Shown here: positions 22,307 to 34,881 of the stretch, one piece after another
How the letters are laid out: every line of letters starts with the position of its first letter
How positions within the stretch are numbered: the stretch's first letter is position 1
Assembly: GCA_035048815.1 (NCBI GenBank)
Contig: JAUCBN010000042.1
Location: forward strand, 14,298,501-14,362,500
DNA length: 64,000 nucleotides
Direction of reading: 5' to 3'
DNA from: Abelmoschus esculentus
Lineage: Eukaryota; Streptophyta; Magnoliopsida; Malvales; Malvaceae
Notes under the pieces: generated by a model
What the model was told of the DNA's origin: nothing
Seen by the model: the letters and a program-made list of their open reading frames with translations, nothing else
Database searches by the model: none
Made by a program: the position numbers and the translations under genes

Positions 22307-24801
22307 ATGGCGGTCATGTTTCGGACATTGATTCATCTCAATCTCTTGGTTCTGTTCTTTGTCTCTATATTGCCTTTATCTTCTTCCCAGGGTTCACCTC
22401 AAAACATTGAAGTTTTCTACCCAACTCAAACTCCACCCATCCCTCAAGGAAGTTCACCGGATTCATCATTGTCTACTCCCACGCCGCCGTCAACATCGTC
22501 ATCTTCGGGGAGTGACACCAATCGTACTATTGCAAAGGCAGTAGCTGCGACGGCCGGAAGCACTATTGTTATTGCCGCGGTGTTCTTCTTTTTGATCAGA
22601 AGATATGTTCTTGTTCAGCGTAGAAAGGAGAGAGTTGGGGATAGTTCCCAGCCGAGAGTGCCGCCGCTGGATGAGTTTGCTAGAGTTAATGGAAATATAA
22701 AGGGGTTAATCGTAGATGAAAATGGTTTGGATGTTCTTTATTGGCGGCAGCTTCAAAACGGAGGTACCATAAATGGGTTCCGACAAGAGGTTTTGCATGT
22801 TCCGAAAGATGTAGAAGAAGGCGGTGGCGGTGGTGGTGGAGTGGTTCGGAAAGGTAGTCGAGGGAAAAAGGTAGAGCCGGCAAATGAAATTCCTTTGCTT
22901 CGTGGGAAATCTTCAACTTCCCATGTTCCACCACCGGAAGATGAGGATTCAAGTGAAAATATGAGTCCATTAGCTCCTCCGCCGTCTTCTCATGGGATTG
23001 TTCTAAAAGCTGTCGAGAAAATAGAAGCTCCGGTTCAATCAAAATTTGCCCCTCCACCGTCTTCTCAAGGGATTGTTTTAAAAGCTGTTGAGAAAAGAGA
23101 AGCTCCACCGCCAATGCCACCGCAGCCTCCGCCAAATAGAACTCCAGCAGCAGCAGCACCGCCTCCGCCACCGGTTCCAGCAAAAGGCCCTGCCCCACCA
23201 CCACCTCCACCTAAAAAAGTGGGTGGTTCAGTTACGACCTTGAAACCTCCTCCAGCGGCCAGAGATAAGTCCGGTAGAGGTAAAACAGGGGAGTCTTCCG
23301 GAGATGATGATAATAATCAGGTGAAATTGAAGCCATTGCATTGGGATAAGGTGAACAAGAACAATCCTGATCATTCCATGGTGTGGGACAAAATCAATGG
23401 CGGATCTTTTAAGTAAGTTCTTCACTTTTCAATGTCACCATTTCTTGAACTATTAAGCCGAATTTGTTCATTTTTCTGATCAAAAACTGCAATTGATTCT
23501 TCAGGGTTGATGATGATCTTATGGAAGCTTTATTTGGATATGTGGCAACAAACAAGAAATCCCCTACCAGTGAAAAGAACACAAAGAGTGCTAACACTAG
23601 CTCACCAGCACAGATCATGGTTCTCGATCCCCGAAAATCACAGAACATTGCAATTGTTCTTAAATCTCTAGCTCTATCTCGTAAGGAACTGCTGGATGCC
23701 CTCGATGAAGGCCAAGGTCTTGAGCCGGATACTCTTGAAAAGCTCATGAGAATTGCCCCTACAGAAGAAGAGCAGTCCCAAATCATTGATTTTGATGGTG
23801 ATCCGACGAGACTCGCCGATGCCGAGTCCTTTTTGTACCACATTTTGAAAGCTCTCCCGTCGGCCTTCACACGCCTTAATGCCATGCAGTTTAGATCGAA
23901 CTATGACCTGGAAATTCTCCATATGAAGGAGTCTTTACAAACTCTAGAGTTAGGGTGCAAGGAGCTTCGCTCTCAGAGACTGTTTATGAAACTCCTCGAA
24001 GCAATACTCAAGGCCGGCAATCGAATGAATGCCGGGACTGCCAGAGGCAATGCTCAGGCTTTTAACCTTACGTCGCTGCTTAAGCTCTCTGACGTTAAAA
24101 GCACCGATGGAAAGACTACTCTACTCCACTTTGTGGTCGAAGAAGTAGTTCGGTCTGAGGGGAAGAAATGCTTTATCAGCCGAAGTCATAGCCTGAGTCG
24201 CAGCAGCAGCAGAAGCAGCAATAGCATCACTGGAAATTCGACATCGAGTGTGGACAGAGAGAAGGAATACGCAACGCTCGGATTACCAGTTGTAGGAGGC
24301 CTCAGTGCGGAGTTCACCAACGTGAAGAAAGCAGCCACTATAGATTTCAACACATTTTCAGGCACTTGCTCGGCTCTTGCTGCTCGAGTAACAGAAACCA
24401 AGCAGCTTGTATTGCAATGTACGGCTGATGGAAAAGGGGGATTCGTGCAAGAAATGAAAGGGTTTATCGACGACGCGGAAGACGAACTGGAGATGTTAAG
24501 AGAGGAGCAAAGAAGAGTGATGGATAACGTGAGAAGAACTACAGAGTATTATCAAGCAGGTGCTTGGAAGGATCCTTTCCAAGTTTTTGCTATCGTTAAA
24601 GACTTCCTCAGCATGGTCGACCAGGCTTGTATAAAAATAGCTAGGAACCAACAAAGGAGGAAGTCATCAACTGTAAATCATGGACCACAATCACCAAATT
24701 CACAGGAATCAAGAACTAAAATGAGGTTCCCAGTGTTGCCAGCAAACTTCATGTCTGATAAGTCTAGGAGCAATTCTAGTGAATCGGATGAAGATTCATG
24801 A
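22307..24801 (+). CDS. Class I formin (formin-like protein, FH4/FH8-like), two exons
   Basis: Exons 22307-23412 and 23505-24801 join in frame (AA|G Lys codon) to 800 residues. Formins nucleate and elongate actin filaments; plant class I members are membrane-anchored and link actin to the plasma membrane and wall. Visible domains: signal peptide (about 1-28, LNLLVLFFVSILPL), a short Ser/Pro-rich extracellular part, a transmembrane segment (about 77-100), a cytosolic linker, proline-rich FH1 (about 270-330), and FH2 from LKPLHWDKV (residue 341) to about 740. The FH2 hallmark GNRMNAGTARGNAQAFNLTS is intact. The tail is Ser-rich. I chose the ATG at 22307 because it begins the signal peptide; an open frame extends about 50 codons upstream, but these residues would hide the signal. 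The size, the single intron just after the FH2 start and the short extracellular part fit Arabidopsis FH4/FH8-type formins. Confidence 0.93.
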
Positions 24802-25194
24802 ACACAAACACGAACACGAAGAGATATTCTCAGTAAAGGCAATGTACATAACCTCCTACATCTTCAAGTATAGAACATTGTTTTTGAAATTCTTCCATTT
24901 GTTTTGTACTAAGCTTTGATGAAAAGTGATATATAGTATTGAAAGTCTATTTTTTTCTGATTCAAACCTGTTCCATCGAGTAAACACTATATAGAAAATA
25001 TGTTAAGAGCATGACCGAGCACCCCTGGTTTGCGTCATCTTATGAATGGCTATTTGTTGATGAAATTTGATAGAAAACGAAGAGATCATAACCGAGCACG
25101 GAGAGCACCCATGGTTTTATAGCTTTGAGAGTCTGCCTTACAAACATGAAAAACTTAACAGGCTTAATACCTACTTTTAAAATAATATATTAAC

Positions 25195-25268
25195 GGCCTA
25201 TTAGCTCAGTTGGTTAGAGCGTCGTGCTAATAACGCGAAGGTCACAGGTTCGAGACCTGTATGGGCCA
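25195..25268 (+). tRNA. tRNA-Ile (anticodon AAT)
   Basis: A 74-nt cloverleaf folds cleanly. The acceptor stem is GGCCTAT/ATGGGCC with one G-T pair, the D arm is GCTC...GAGC, the anticodon stem is TCGTG/CGCGA around loop CTAATAA (anticodon AAT at 25229-25231), the T arm is ACAGG-TTCGAGA-CCTGT, and the discriminator base is A. The internal promoter boxes TAGCTCAGTTGG and GGTTCGAGACC are intact, no intron is present, and a run of five T (25269-25273) directly follows as Pol III terminator. It is a nuclear cytosolic-type gene, not a plastid insert. Confidence 0.97.
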
Positions 25269-25387
25269 TTTTTCCGGTTTCCGACAATTTCATTTTTCCT
25301 GGAAATGAAACGGTGCCGCATTAACGAGAGAGCGATGTCGTTCGCACAGAACCCGTTTTAAGGCCAGGCCTCACCCAATGATGTTCC

Positions 25388-25478
25388 TATTATTTTTCTT
25401 TCCATTCCACCCACTATTATTATTTTTCTTTCCATTCCACCCACTATTATTATTTTTCTTTCCATTTCACCCACTAGA
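25388..25478. repeat. 30-bp tandem repeat, three copies
   Basis: The unit TATTTTTCTTTCCATTCCAC plus CCACTATTAT repeats at 25391, 25421 and 25451 with one substitution in the third copy. It lies about 120 bp downstream of the tRNA gene. No function is apparent. Confidence 0.9.
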
Positions 25479-27108
25479 AAGCTAATATGTATATCTACTT
25501 GTTCCATCTCTTGTTAAATAAGAGTCAACGAACAAAACATAGAAGTACGAGTATTTATTAGTTCACAACTTTCCTAGTCAATTTCCTAATTCCATAACCA
25601 GACACGCCACTTGTTTTTTGGGCCACTTCAGTAAGAAGAATGATGATTCCTTCCTTGACAGACCAGAAAATGTCTGTGTCGTTATTTTCTTGGCATTATA
25701 GAGACAGCTTATAGAACGAGAAAAAGTCATATATGGGATTTCAAGGTATAAATTTATTAAACATTGGTTGTATGAATCAATTAAATTAGACGAAGTTTGT
25801 TATGTTATTGTTATTTTGATTGAATTCAAATAATTATAACGATAATCGAATTTTTTTAATAATCATAAAATATATCTTAAATATAAGAAATACAAAGATG
25901 AAAAGAAAAATAAATACTTTCATAGAGATTAAGTATACCGATAAAATTTATAAGTTTTTATTAATCTCTTTGTCTTTATTTAAACGAGATGTTTTATAGG
26001 ATGAAAAAGAGTGACGAGCAAATCAAGTTATCAGATAGACTTCTCCGTTATCCATATCTGATTATATTGACAAACAATCATCAACCGAATGAGGATATAT
26101 CTTTTTATGTCCACCAACAAAATCAAAACCAGAAATTAAAACTATAAAATTTTATATACGAGCACTAAACAATCACTAAGGTATGATAAAATCAGATAAA
26201 AAACGATAAATAAATGAACTACAAAAAAAAAATGAGCCACAAGAGTAAAGGGAGCACGAGTCACAAGGATAAAATTTTTTATAAAAATAAAAAAATAATA
26301 ATAATAAATTTAACGGTCGATAATTAAATTAAGAAAATAAATAAATTTTTAATAAGCACTAATTTCATTAAAAAAAAATAAACTAGGTTGGAATGTAAAT
26401 TATTATATGTATCCAAAATACTTGTATATATTATCACTTGGCCCTTTCCCTTGTAGCCTTCTCCCAACAGGACATCTCAACTGCCATAACCCATATATGT
26501 ATGAAATACAAACCAAACTGCTCTCATTATAATAAACATCATAAAGGTTTTAGGCAAGAATGAGACCAATAAGAAAGAAAAACATTACAACTTCAATGTT
26601 GGGAAATGACACAAGATAACGATGATGAACAACCCCATAATTTTTTAGGGTTATGTCCTGATTAATACGGATCAACTCGCATTGAACACATAACTTTAAT
26701 CGGTGAATTTCTGAAACTTCAAACTCGAGCATATTTAAGGAATACAAAATTATATACCACTTAGATTAACTCCACCCTTTTAATCATTTTATGTCATTAT
26801 CTCGTGTCTGAATTCAAAGAAATACATCGCCATTTGTGTCTCTTCTCACTTTCCTGGCAATGACTTGAAGGTAAGTAGACATTAAATTAGTGGTTGGCAC
26901 TGAGTAGCAGGCTGGGAATGCTACTTCCCAACAAACAGAAATTGCAGGAAAAATCAAATCCTTAGAATATGAACACATGATATCTTGCCTCAAATTCAAG
27001 CAGTTGATATGTTCTTGTCGTTGACTTTGTGTTGCAGTCACTTTGGCTCTTAGAAGGAACAACTCAGTACTTCGTCTTTAAATGATTAGTTAAGGATGAT
27101 ATTTTTGT

Positions 27109-27129
27109 ATATATATATATATATATATT
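27109..27129. repeat. TA dinucleotide microsatellite
   Basis: About ten TA units in a row downstream of the WVD2-like gene. Confidence 0.9.
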
Positions 27130-27480
27130 AGACGATAGAATTCGATACACAATCCACATTTAGAGATATACTACCGTTATACTTTCCTACTACTGTATGT
27201 ACCGACTTGATGACCAAGATTGATGCATTCAAAAAAATAAATATGTGACTCATCGACGACAAATTCTATACGGGGGACCGACGGGCCAATAACATCATGG
27301 TACACGTCCTCAACGAAAACTTGCCTTCCAATATACCTTTTCTTGCCCGGCAATCGGCTTTGTAGTTAGCCTCCGAAGCTGATGTACTTATGTTTCCGTC
27401 CTTTATATATAGACAAGCATTCTTGGTATTTCCTCCCTGGTTGTCGATGATGCCTGGTTTATTGACCCAAGGATGACAGG

Positions 27481-30058
27481 TTACCAATGGTTGTCACTCT
27501 TCGAACCGATCTGCGAATTACAGACAAGAAACAATAATGTTAAGTTTCAGTACTCGCTTATTTCTGATACATGTCATCATGTCCTAGATGTTTGGCATTG
27601 AAATTTTCATGTCGGGTCGTAATCAAGCAACATGAAGTCGAAAACGGGAAACGGAAATACCTTATCAAGAGGGATTTTTGATGTTCTCTGTCCATGATAA
27701 AAACCAGGCAGGGGTGTAGCTTTAAAATTGAGGCTCTGCCTGAATTGTTTGATCTCTGCATCTCTATTATCCTGTGTCAATCACATAGTGTTCAGCAATA
27801 ATCATATGCCGGTAAGTATAAGAGAGATGACATTTTCTTTGTCTTAGAATCCGACGACTGAACGGCCTGTCATACATCTCTATTACGTTTGATTCATTAC
27901 AAGACTTTACGAGCATGTGCAACTATAATACTATATCAAGTGGATGGAAACCAAGAAAATTAATGGTACCTTTGATTTCTTCGGGAGATATCTTCTTGCC
28001 GCTTCCCTATCATTAGATTTTCCTTCCGGTTTCTTGGATTTTCTCTCGACACTCTCATCGCTTTTCAAGCCAGAACACGATGGAGCAGCCTTGGCATTCT
28101 TTTTCTCCATGCTACTAACTTTAGAAGACCTGTTACAAATCAAGTAATTCAACAACGAAGAACATTCGAGATGATGGATGCTCTAGGCACATGCAAAACT
28201 TCTGCTTATAATTATTGGAAGTATGAACTTTAAACACAAGAAAGTTCATGTGGACCTAGCAATTTAAGGCCATGAAGAAGTTAAATGCGCTTGAAGTAAA
28301 TGACTTTTCTAACAAGAATCTTCCTCTAAAGCGGTATCGTATGATCGGCTACATAGAAGTGACCCAACACTAGTTAATTTTTCAATCCCTACTTCTTTTT
28401 GACCACACACAACTCCTTTTTTTGCCTTTTCTACCTTTTCAGCCTCAAAAAAGAAAGATGCAGAAAAAAGGGATCAACAGAAATGACATAAAGCTTGGTA
28501 ATGACTAATGATATGATAATTCGTACACACATGTATATTCGAGTTCTTACATGCTCAATGGTAACTTTTTCATATTTTGACAATGTCATTAGCCTATTAA
28601 CATCAGTTTTAACACAAGAACTAGTTAAGCTGAATGTGGACCGATGGTGACAAATACCGAGTAGTACAAAAAAGTTCAGCAGATACTGATGCAAGCATGC
28701 ATGCATGCATGCATTTGTTAGCTGAAATCTTTTAATTTAGAAGTTCACCCTGCATTCTCCTTTTGCGGAGTCGTCGAAGTGGGAACCGTTGATTCTCTCC
28801 CCTTTGCAGGCACCTGCAAGTAAAAATCGAAACAAAAGATCCACGAATGTGAATGAGGTAGTAACATAGATGTCAAATGTCTTAAATCTTTCAGAATGAC
28901 TATATAATACCGGTTTTGTTGCTGCAGATTGTTCCTGACCGGAAGGTTTCAATTGGTTATAATTACTCTGAAATGTCTTAAATGCTCGCTTGACAATGTC
29001 CTTATCTCCCATTTTTTCCATAAACAAAGATTTCCTTGTAGCAGGAAGGGAAGCCGGGCCAGGGCTCGATGGATCTAAACTAAGAGACATGTGCAAGGCT
29101 CTAGGAGCCACTTTCTTGCTTTGTACCACAGAAGAGTTCTTGGTCTTGGTGGAAGAATAAGATAATGTAGTTCCTGTTTTCAATCGAGTTCTCGAAGCAG
29201 ACGACATGGTAGGAGTTAATGCTGGCTTTGAGGCTCTAGATGTAGAAAGTTGTGGTGGTTTAGTCACAGGCGAGGCAGGTTTCTTCTTCATCCTCGAATC
29301 ATTCTTCGCCTTATTCGCTGATGTGATCTAGACAATCAAACACAACAAATTCACTTGACTCAAGCTTTTCCTATACACAAATTGATTAAAAAACATCTTG
29401 ATGATGATGATAAACTTACCTTATGAGATTTTGCAGATTGACCCAATATCAAGTTTTTATCTCCGGTCTCGGGAGTGCTTTCGATGACATTTTCCGATAT
29501 CGGTGACAACTCCATAACATCTTGAGACACCTTTGAAGGAGTTTCCAGTTCCTTTTTCACCAATAAGTCTTCTTCTTCAGTAGCAATTTCTTCTGGTTCA
29601 TTTAACACAGAACTTTCCACTATGCTACACACTGTTTCCTGTTTCTCTTCATTTTCCACCATACTATTTATTCTCTCCTTCAATTCCTCAACCCATGAAT
29701 CTTGATATTTTGTTGCAATCTCAAGCTCCTGATTCGGTCCATCACCGGGAACATCATCAACCTCACTTACCAAGTTGATTTCTTGCATATCTCCTTCATC
29801 ACCATTCGATTTACTGACCGGATCTCCTTCATCGGACTTGTCTTGAGCCAGTAACTCAGCTTTCCTTGCAGCAATCTTCTTGTAATGTTCTTCAAAGTAA
29901 GCCTTTTTCTGAGCAACCGATCCCGGAGTTGCACATTTCTCGACCTCTTCCAAGTACTTGTTTGGGGAGAAAGTTGACCATTTCTCCCAAGAAAGTGAAT
30001 CACTCTCAAATCTACCAAAAGAAACCGACACTTCAAGAGCTGGATTTGAAGTATCCAT
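27481..30058 (-). CDS. WVD2-like protein (TPX2 family), six coding exons
   Basis: Coding exons (minus strand) 30058-29420, 29327-28911, 28813-28749, 28129-27970, 27771-27661 and 27510-27481 join with GT-AG introns to 1422 nt (473 residues). The N-terminus (SVSFGRFESDSLSWEKWS, then ...KCATPGSVAQKKAYFEEHY) is the conserved start of WVD2-like 7-type proteins. The middle is acidic, then basic and Ser-rich (KKVAPRAL, FKTFQSNYNQ). The C-terminus keeps the end of the TPX2 motif, AEIKQFRQSLNFKATPLPGF. Family members bind and bundle microtubules and influence anisotropic growth. The central KLEEK-type core is degraded here: ERKSKKPEGKSN stands where an RKEFF-KKLEEKSN-like sequence is usual. The last exon codes for only nine residues before TAA, so the C-terminal border is the least certain part. 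Confidence 0.85.
28695..28714. repeat. GCAT tetranucleotide microsatellite
   Basis: Five GCAT units in a row, in the intron between exons 3 and 4 of the WVD2-like gene. The repeat is self-complementary. Confidence 0.9.
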
Positions 30059-33000
30059 TGCCTTTATCTGTTCACATTATAAAAAAATCCCAAAATTGAG
30101 AGCATTTTCTTAAGAAACAAACAGAATTTAAGCAATTATGAAGTTCAAAAATTCAATCAACAACCCCATAACAAACAAAATTAAATTCAAGCAACAATAA
30201 TGGACGAAGGTGAATTAAACACCAAAAGGACAAAGTACAGTACCTTAAATTCTTTACTTGAAGCCATTAAATTCTCAAAAACACAAAGAAAACTTCAAGC
30301 AAAAAAAGCTAACACATCAAAGCCTCCATAGGTGGGCAGCTTCATTTGTCCATATCCATTGGATCACTAAAAATGACCCCAAATAAGAAGAAATTCAGTA
30401 TAAAGACAAGAGAAACCTCGAAGAAACTGAAAACCAAATATGAATCTCAAAAGAAAACGAATAATGGAAGGCAAGTGGTCGTGTCTGTGTATAATTTAAG
30501 CTCTCATATTAAAAATCTGAAACTTTGTCTCTTTCTAGCACTTGTGGAAAGTCCCCAATAAAAAATCAAAACTCAATCATCAAAGCAAAAACAAAAGAAC
30601 CCAAAGTTTATTTACCTTTGAGAGTTGTTAACAGCATAGTATCATGAATAATTACTGCTGTTTTGAAGTGGGGAAATAGTTGTTTTAAGGTAGAGATAGG
30701 ACACTTTGGCTAAAGCTTAAAGCTTTAAGCCCTAAACTGAAAAGGAAAAGTTAGATACATTGAGTTAACTACAGATCTGGAGGAAACCTTTAGAGATGGT
30801 AAGTGCAAAACAATTGGAAAAAAGGAAAATTTGAGTCAAAATCTGGGGAAAAAGAGTGTGATGATGAGCTGATGGTTGGAAAATGAAACAAGTGATATGG
30901 TATGGTTAAAGAAAAGGGTCCACATGGGAAAGTAGTGAAGTAAAAGGCTAATAGAAGAGGTAAGGAAACCAACAACTTGCTTAGCTGAATTAAATGTCAC
31001 ACAACTCACAAAGTTTGCCTTAAAGGAGAGTTGTGGTGGTGGTGATGGTGAAATGGGGACCCTTGATTCTTAGGTTTTTGTATAACTGAGATGATGTATG
31101 CCATTAATCCGTAATCTAGCCCTGATTAATACAGATCGATTCGATTCACACACTTAATAGTTTAGATGGGTGAGTTTTCGAACATAAATTTTCTACGTAC
31201 ACAATATCCTAAGACTTATTTAATCAGACTTAAACTATTTATCACTTAAACCAACTCCTATTGATCTATTTTATATTTTTAATTTAATATTTTGATCTCT
31301 CAATGTTTATCTCTAATTCCACCTCATAATAGAAAAAGGTTTTAACTTGACCTTGAAATTCTCTTCTATGTATCTTCAAATATTCATGGGTCTAACTATC
31401 CTAACGGGTCTAGCTAAACCTGACCCGGACCCACTCCAAGACTAGTGCATGCATTATAGGCACAATCTTTTTTGTACCTCAATGGTGCACCTTGTCTCAA
31501 CCCAACTCTAACTTCCTCTCACGTACCCCCTCGGTTCTAGCCAAACCGACGTCACGAAAGCGAATGAATTTGATCACAATATCACTTTCGATCCATCCCT
31601 ACTTACAAATTTATTCGAAATCAATGACATGACATAATTATGGGCCGTGTCGATAAAGTCGATAACGGCTTTTTTCGTTTCATTCGCATCGTAATATGAT
31701 TGTTTTGTGTTGAGTCCGTTCAGGGACGGAATTACTATCGTCCTCACTTTTGTAGAATTTTTTTATTTTTGTTTTCTTATTTAAGTTCTTTTTAAATTGT
31801 TTTTTATGAATCTACCTCTTACTTTTAAAAATTTATGTTTTGTCCCCTTAACTTCAAACCTTGATTCCGTCCCTGAATTTGACTCTTCCTAACGTGATTT
31901 TTGGATGTTGCCATCGACGGTCATTTCTGTGTGTATTCCAATAACATAAACAATCAATTTGTATCCTAAACTATTGTTGAAGAGTCTATATCTATAGATG
32001 ACGTAATAAAAAAGGTTTCTGATATAATTTCACGTATGATCAACACTTGGTCCAGGACACGTAGACAAAAGAAACATCATATTAAAAGTATCCACGTGTA
32101 TAAAGTTGGAATGGGACTTTCACTAATAAACCTAATCTTCTCAACAAGTAATGCATGAACTCGTATACACGTGTCATAACATGGAAGGTTCAAATATTAC
32201 TTTAGGATCACTTTGATATATCACTTCTAAAAGAAAAAGGTCTTGAACTTAAAAAAAAATAACGTTGCACGTTATATACATATTTTTGAAAATAAAATAA
32301 TAGTTTTATTATCTATTTTAATTGATTTAATAGTTAAATAAATATTTATTACATTTTTTAAAATAATTTATTTTTTATTTTGATTATCGATTTAATCACC
32401 ACCGATCATTATTATCTTTATTGAATCCCAATTACTTAAAATTTTATTATTTTATTGTTTAAAATCAACAAATGAATATAAACACCCAATAATAAAAAAA
32501 AATAGACTAATTAGGTTTTGATTGATGACTAGAGAGCGAAAAATATCGAACGGTAATATACTTGATACTTAAACGGTGAACGATGCATCATCAAAATGTG
32601 AGAAATGAGATATAGTGAACGAGATGTGATTTGAGAGAAATTAAAACTTTAAAATTTTTAACAAAACTCAAATTAAAAAAATATATAAAAAAATAAAATC
32701 ATGTATTATATTTTAATTGGATGACGGAATTCTTTTAACTTTGAAGCATCTACATTAGGGGCAGGAACGAAACTAAAAAATTATTTTAGAGGTGTCATTT
32801 TCTTTAGTTATATTTAAGGAGTGTCAATTGTTTATAAATTAATGCTATTTATTATTATTTTTTAAAAATTATATATAAATCATATAAAAAATATTGATTC
32901 AAAAATTTTAGGGTGTAATTTGACCACCATTGACAAGGGTGGCTCGCCCATGATTAGGGATGAATAAAACTCTATTTGACTCAAGAAAACCGAATAATTT

Positions 33001-33765
33001 TATTTTTAAATAAAATTTAAATTATAAAATATAATTTATTAGTTTTAATAATTTAAATTTTTTAATTTAACTCAAATCGATCTAATCCTCACTATTATAT
33101 GCATGTAAAGGATTAGTGTTGAGTGGGTCACAGTTGTTGAAATTTCTTCTAAAGAAACAGTGCGTCCCGTGAACAGCACAGACAATGACATTTCAGAAAG
33201 CACCAACAAATGTTTCAGTCTGGTGGTTTCTTCGACACTTTTTCTTTAACAAAATAATTTAATACACAATTTTAATTTAAAGTGTAAAATTTAATATTTA
33301 TATTTAGAATTTAAATTTCTAAGTGTTAAGATTAAAAATATATTTTTTATATAATTTATGTATTAAAATAAAACCTTTTCTTCAATTCCATTTCAATGTT
33401 ATCTTGCCTTATAATATAATCCTCCTCGTTAATCACATTAAATGATGAAATTAAACCTACCATATCCAATTCAACTACTATTATGTTTTTTTCATTAAAG
33501 ATGAAACACAAAATGGGAAGCAGAAACAGAGGGAATCTGAAATGGATAATGAAAAAAAAAACAATGAAAAATTATGTTTTTTTTCATTACATACTAAGAA
33601 ATCCAACCAAGCAACCAAATTTGTTCTATGATCATGGAGTTGAAAGGAATTGAATTCATCATACCCAGAAAAAAAAAAGAAATCAATTTGTATACAGCTG
33701 AGATTTTCTGTCAAAAGAATCAGTCATTTCTGTAACAATGGAGAAGAAGAAGAAGAAGAAAAGAA
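30059..33765. other. 5' region of the WVD2-like gene and intergenic DNA
   Basis: The first 700 bp probably hold the 5' UTR of the WVD2-like gene: AACAG lies just upstream of its ATG, and a GT-type donor is present near 30240, so a UTR intron is likely but not proven. Beyond that I see a small inverted-repeat element at 31721 and AT-rich sequence without a gene. Confidence 0.45.
31719..31877. mobile_element. Small inverted-repeat element (about 155 bp)
   Basis: TTCAGGGACGGAAT at the left and ATTCCGTCCCTGAA at the right are perfect inverted repeats around AT-rich sequence with CTTTTGT/GTCCCC motifs. Related right ends (TCCGTCCCTG, GCTCTGTCCCTGAC, GCTCGTTCCTGGC) occur near 36180 and 37700, so this looks like a dispersed family. 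No clear target duplication is visible. Confidence 0.5.
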
Positions 33766-34881
33766 TCATAACAAATAACTAGAAAATCCCAAGAAAATCG
33801 AAGAAGAAAAAGAAGATTGATCTTTGATTAAACTGCCCTTGTAAAGATCGTAGGGTTTCCAAAGATGATCAAGCGGGCATGGGTTTCTGGCATCCAGTCG
33901 AACCCAGGGCTTCCCCTTCCCACTCCAATGCAACAGACTCACCGGACCGGTATGCAATGAACGACAAGAACCTCGTACATTGTCACCGCCGAGTCCGTGT
34001 TGGTTCCATCTGTGATCAATGGATTCAACATTCCCAGCAAATACGAGAAGAAACGGTGGCAACGAACCCAACTCGTAAATCCTTCGTTTCCTCTGAATTT
34101 CCATCCAATTCTCGATTCTCTTCCTGTAATTCCCTTCTCTCCACCGGACCAAATCCATCACCATAACACCCGTGTTAAAATAACACGGCTTCTTCGAACG
34201 GAATACCCGGGAAATCACCGGGTCGGACCAGAATGAGTCCGTGAAATACTTTGTGAAGTTAGCATGGCAGTACTCGGGTGCGCCGATCAAACGTGAGTTT
34301 GTCAGGGTCGTGTTCCAGAGTTTGTGAATGTCGTCGACAACGACCAGGTCCGAGTCGAGATAAATGACTCGGTCAACGCAGAGATCTAGGATATCTCCGA
34401 GGTAGTTCCTGGCGTAGTTGAGTGGGTTTTCGAGGGCATGACGGATGGAAGAAGAGATTAAGTTGATTACCGTGTCTTCCCTGAAGATGTAGATTTTGAA
34501 GTTGAGTGAGGGGAACGTGGACCGGACGAGTTTGCTCAAGACTCTTGGACTCGCCGGGTCAAACTCGGCGGCAATGAAGTGAAAGAAGACGTTTTCAGGA
34601 CAAGAAGCATGGCGGAGCACAGAGTGGACGGCGGCAATCGTCCCACGCAAGTACTCAGAATCCAACGTCATCGCCACATGGACCAAATCCGGGTCGCAAG
34701 ACGAAACCAAATCTTTGTTAACAGAAACCGGACATTCCACTCCGTTACGATATTCCGGTGCCTCCGAGAACCCAGACCCATCTCCCCCGCCGATGGTGCG
34801 AATCCCATCACAAAACGTCGCCGATAGCAAGAAATTAAGAAATAAAACGACGGCGACAAAGGAAACAGGACGCATTACCAT
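33766..34881 (-). CDS. Galacturonosyltransferase-like GT8 protein (GATL/PARVUS type)
   Basis: This is an intronless 371-residue frame starting at an ATG at 34881. It is a glycosyltransferase family 8 enzyme; GATL proteins act in the secretory pathway in pectin or xylan synthesis. A hydrophobic N-terminus (VSFVAVVLFLNFLLSATF) acts as signal peptide or anchor. Then come VHVAMTLDSEYLRGT, the donor-binding motif YLDSDLVVVDD (Asp176 and Asp178), FNTGVMVMDL, and HWSGKGKPW near residue 320. The lack of introns and the length (350-390) are typical for GATL; the larger GAUT proteins are longer and spliced. The C-terminus ends LGFSSYLL. Which GATL subgroup it belongs to cannot be settled by eye. Confidence 0.93.
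   Translation of the reverse strand: MVMRPVSFVAVVLFLNFLLSATFCDGIRTIGGGDGSGFSEAPEYRNGVECPVSVNKDLVSSCDPDLVHVAMTLDSEYLRGTIAAVHSVLRHASCPENVFFHFIAAEFDPASPRVLSKLVRSTFPSLNFKIYIFREDTVINLISSSIRHALENPLNYARNYLGDILDLCVDRVIYLDSDLVVVDDIHKLWNTTLTNSRLIGAPEYCHANFTKYFTDSFWSDPVISRVFRSKKPCYFNTGVMVMDLVRWREGNYRKRIENWMEIQRKRRIYELGSLPPFLLVFAGNVESIDHRWNQHGLGGDNVRGSCRSLHTGPVSLLHWSGKGKPWVRLDARNPCPLDHLWKPYDLYKGSLIKDQSSFSSSIFLGFSSYLL

Larger units (their letters stand above)
24802..27480. other. Intergenic DNA with a tRNA gene
   Basis: Apart from tRNA-Ile at 25195, a 30-bp tandem repeat at 25388 and a TA microsatellite at 27109, I recognise nothing. The right-hand part (about 26800-27480) may include the 3' UTR of the WVD2-like gene. 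Confidence 0.55.

Noticed and set aside
22686..23210. 174-codon minus-strand frame opposite formin exon 1
   Set aside because: It is the complement of the proline- and serine-rich formin region; composition alone explains the open frame.
26814..27062. 82-codon minus-strand frame downstream of the WVD2-like gene
   Set aside because: It has no family similarity I can see and cannot be joined convincingly to the gene; at most it is 3' UTR sequence.
30346..30561. 71-codon plus-strand frame upstream of the WVD2-like gene
   Set aside because: Low-complexity Lys-rich translation of AT-rich leader DNA; no supporting features.
32950..33105. Possible further TAGGGATGA-type element
   Set aside because: The left end resembles the family, but I found no matching right end or target duplication.
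33879..34236. Plus-strand open frames opposite the GATL gene
   Set aside because: They are antisense shadows of a well-supported conserved coding sequence.
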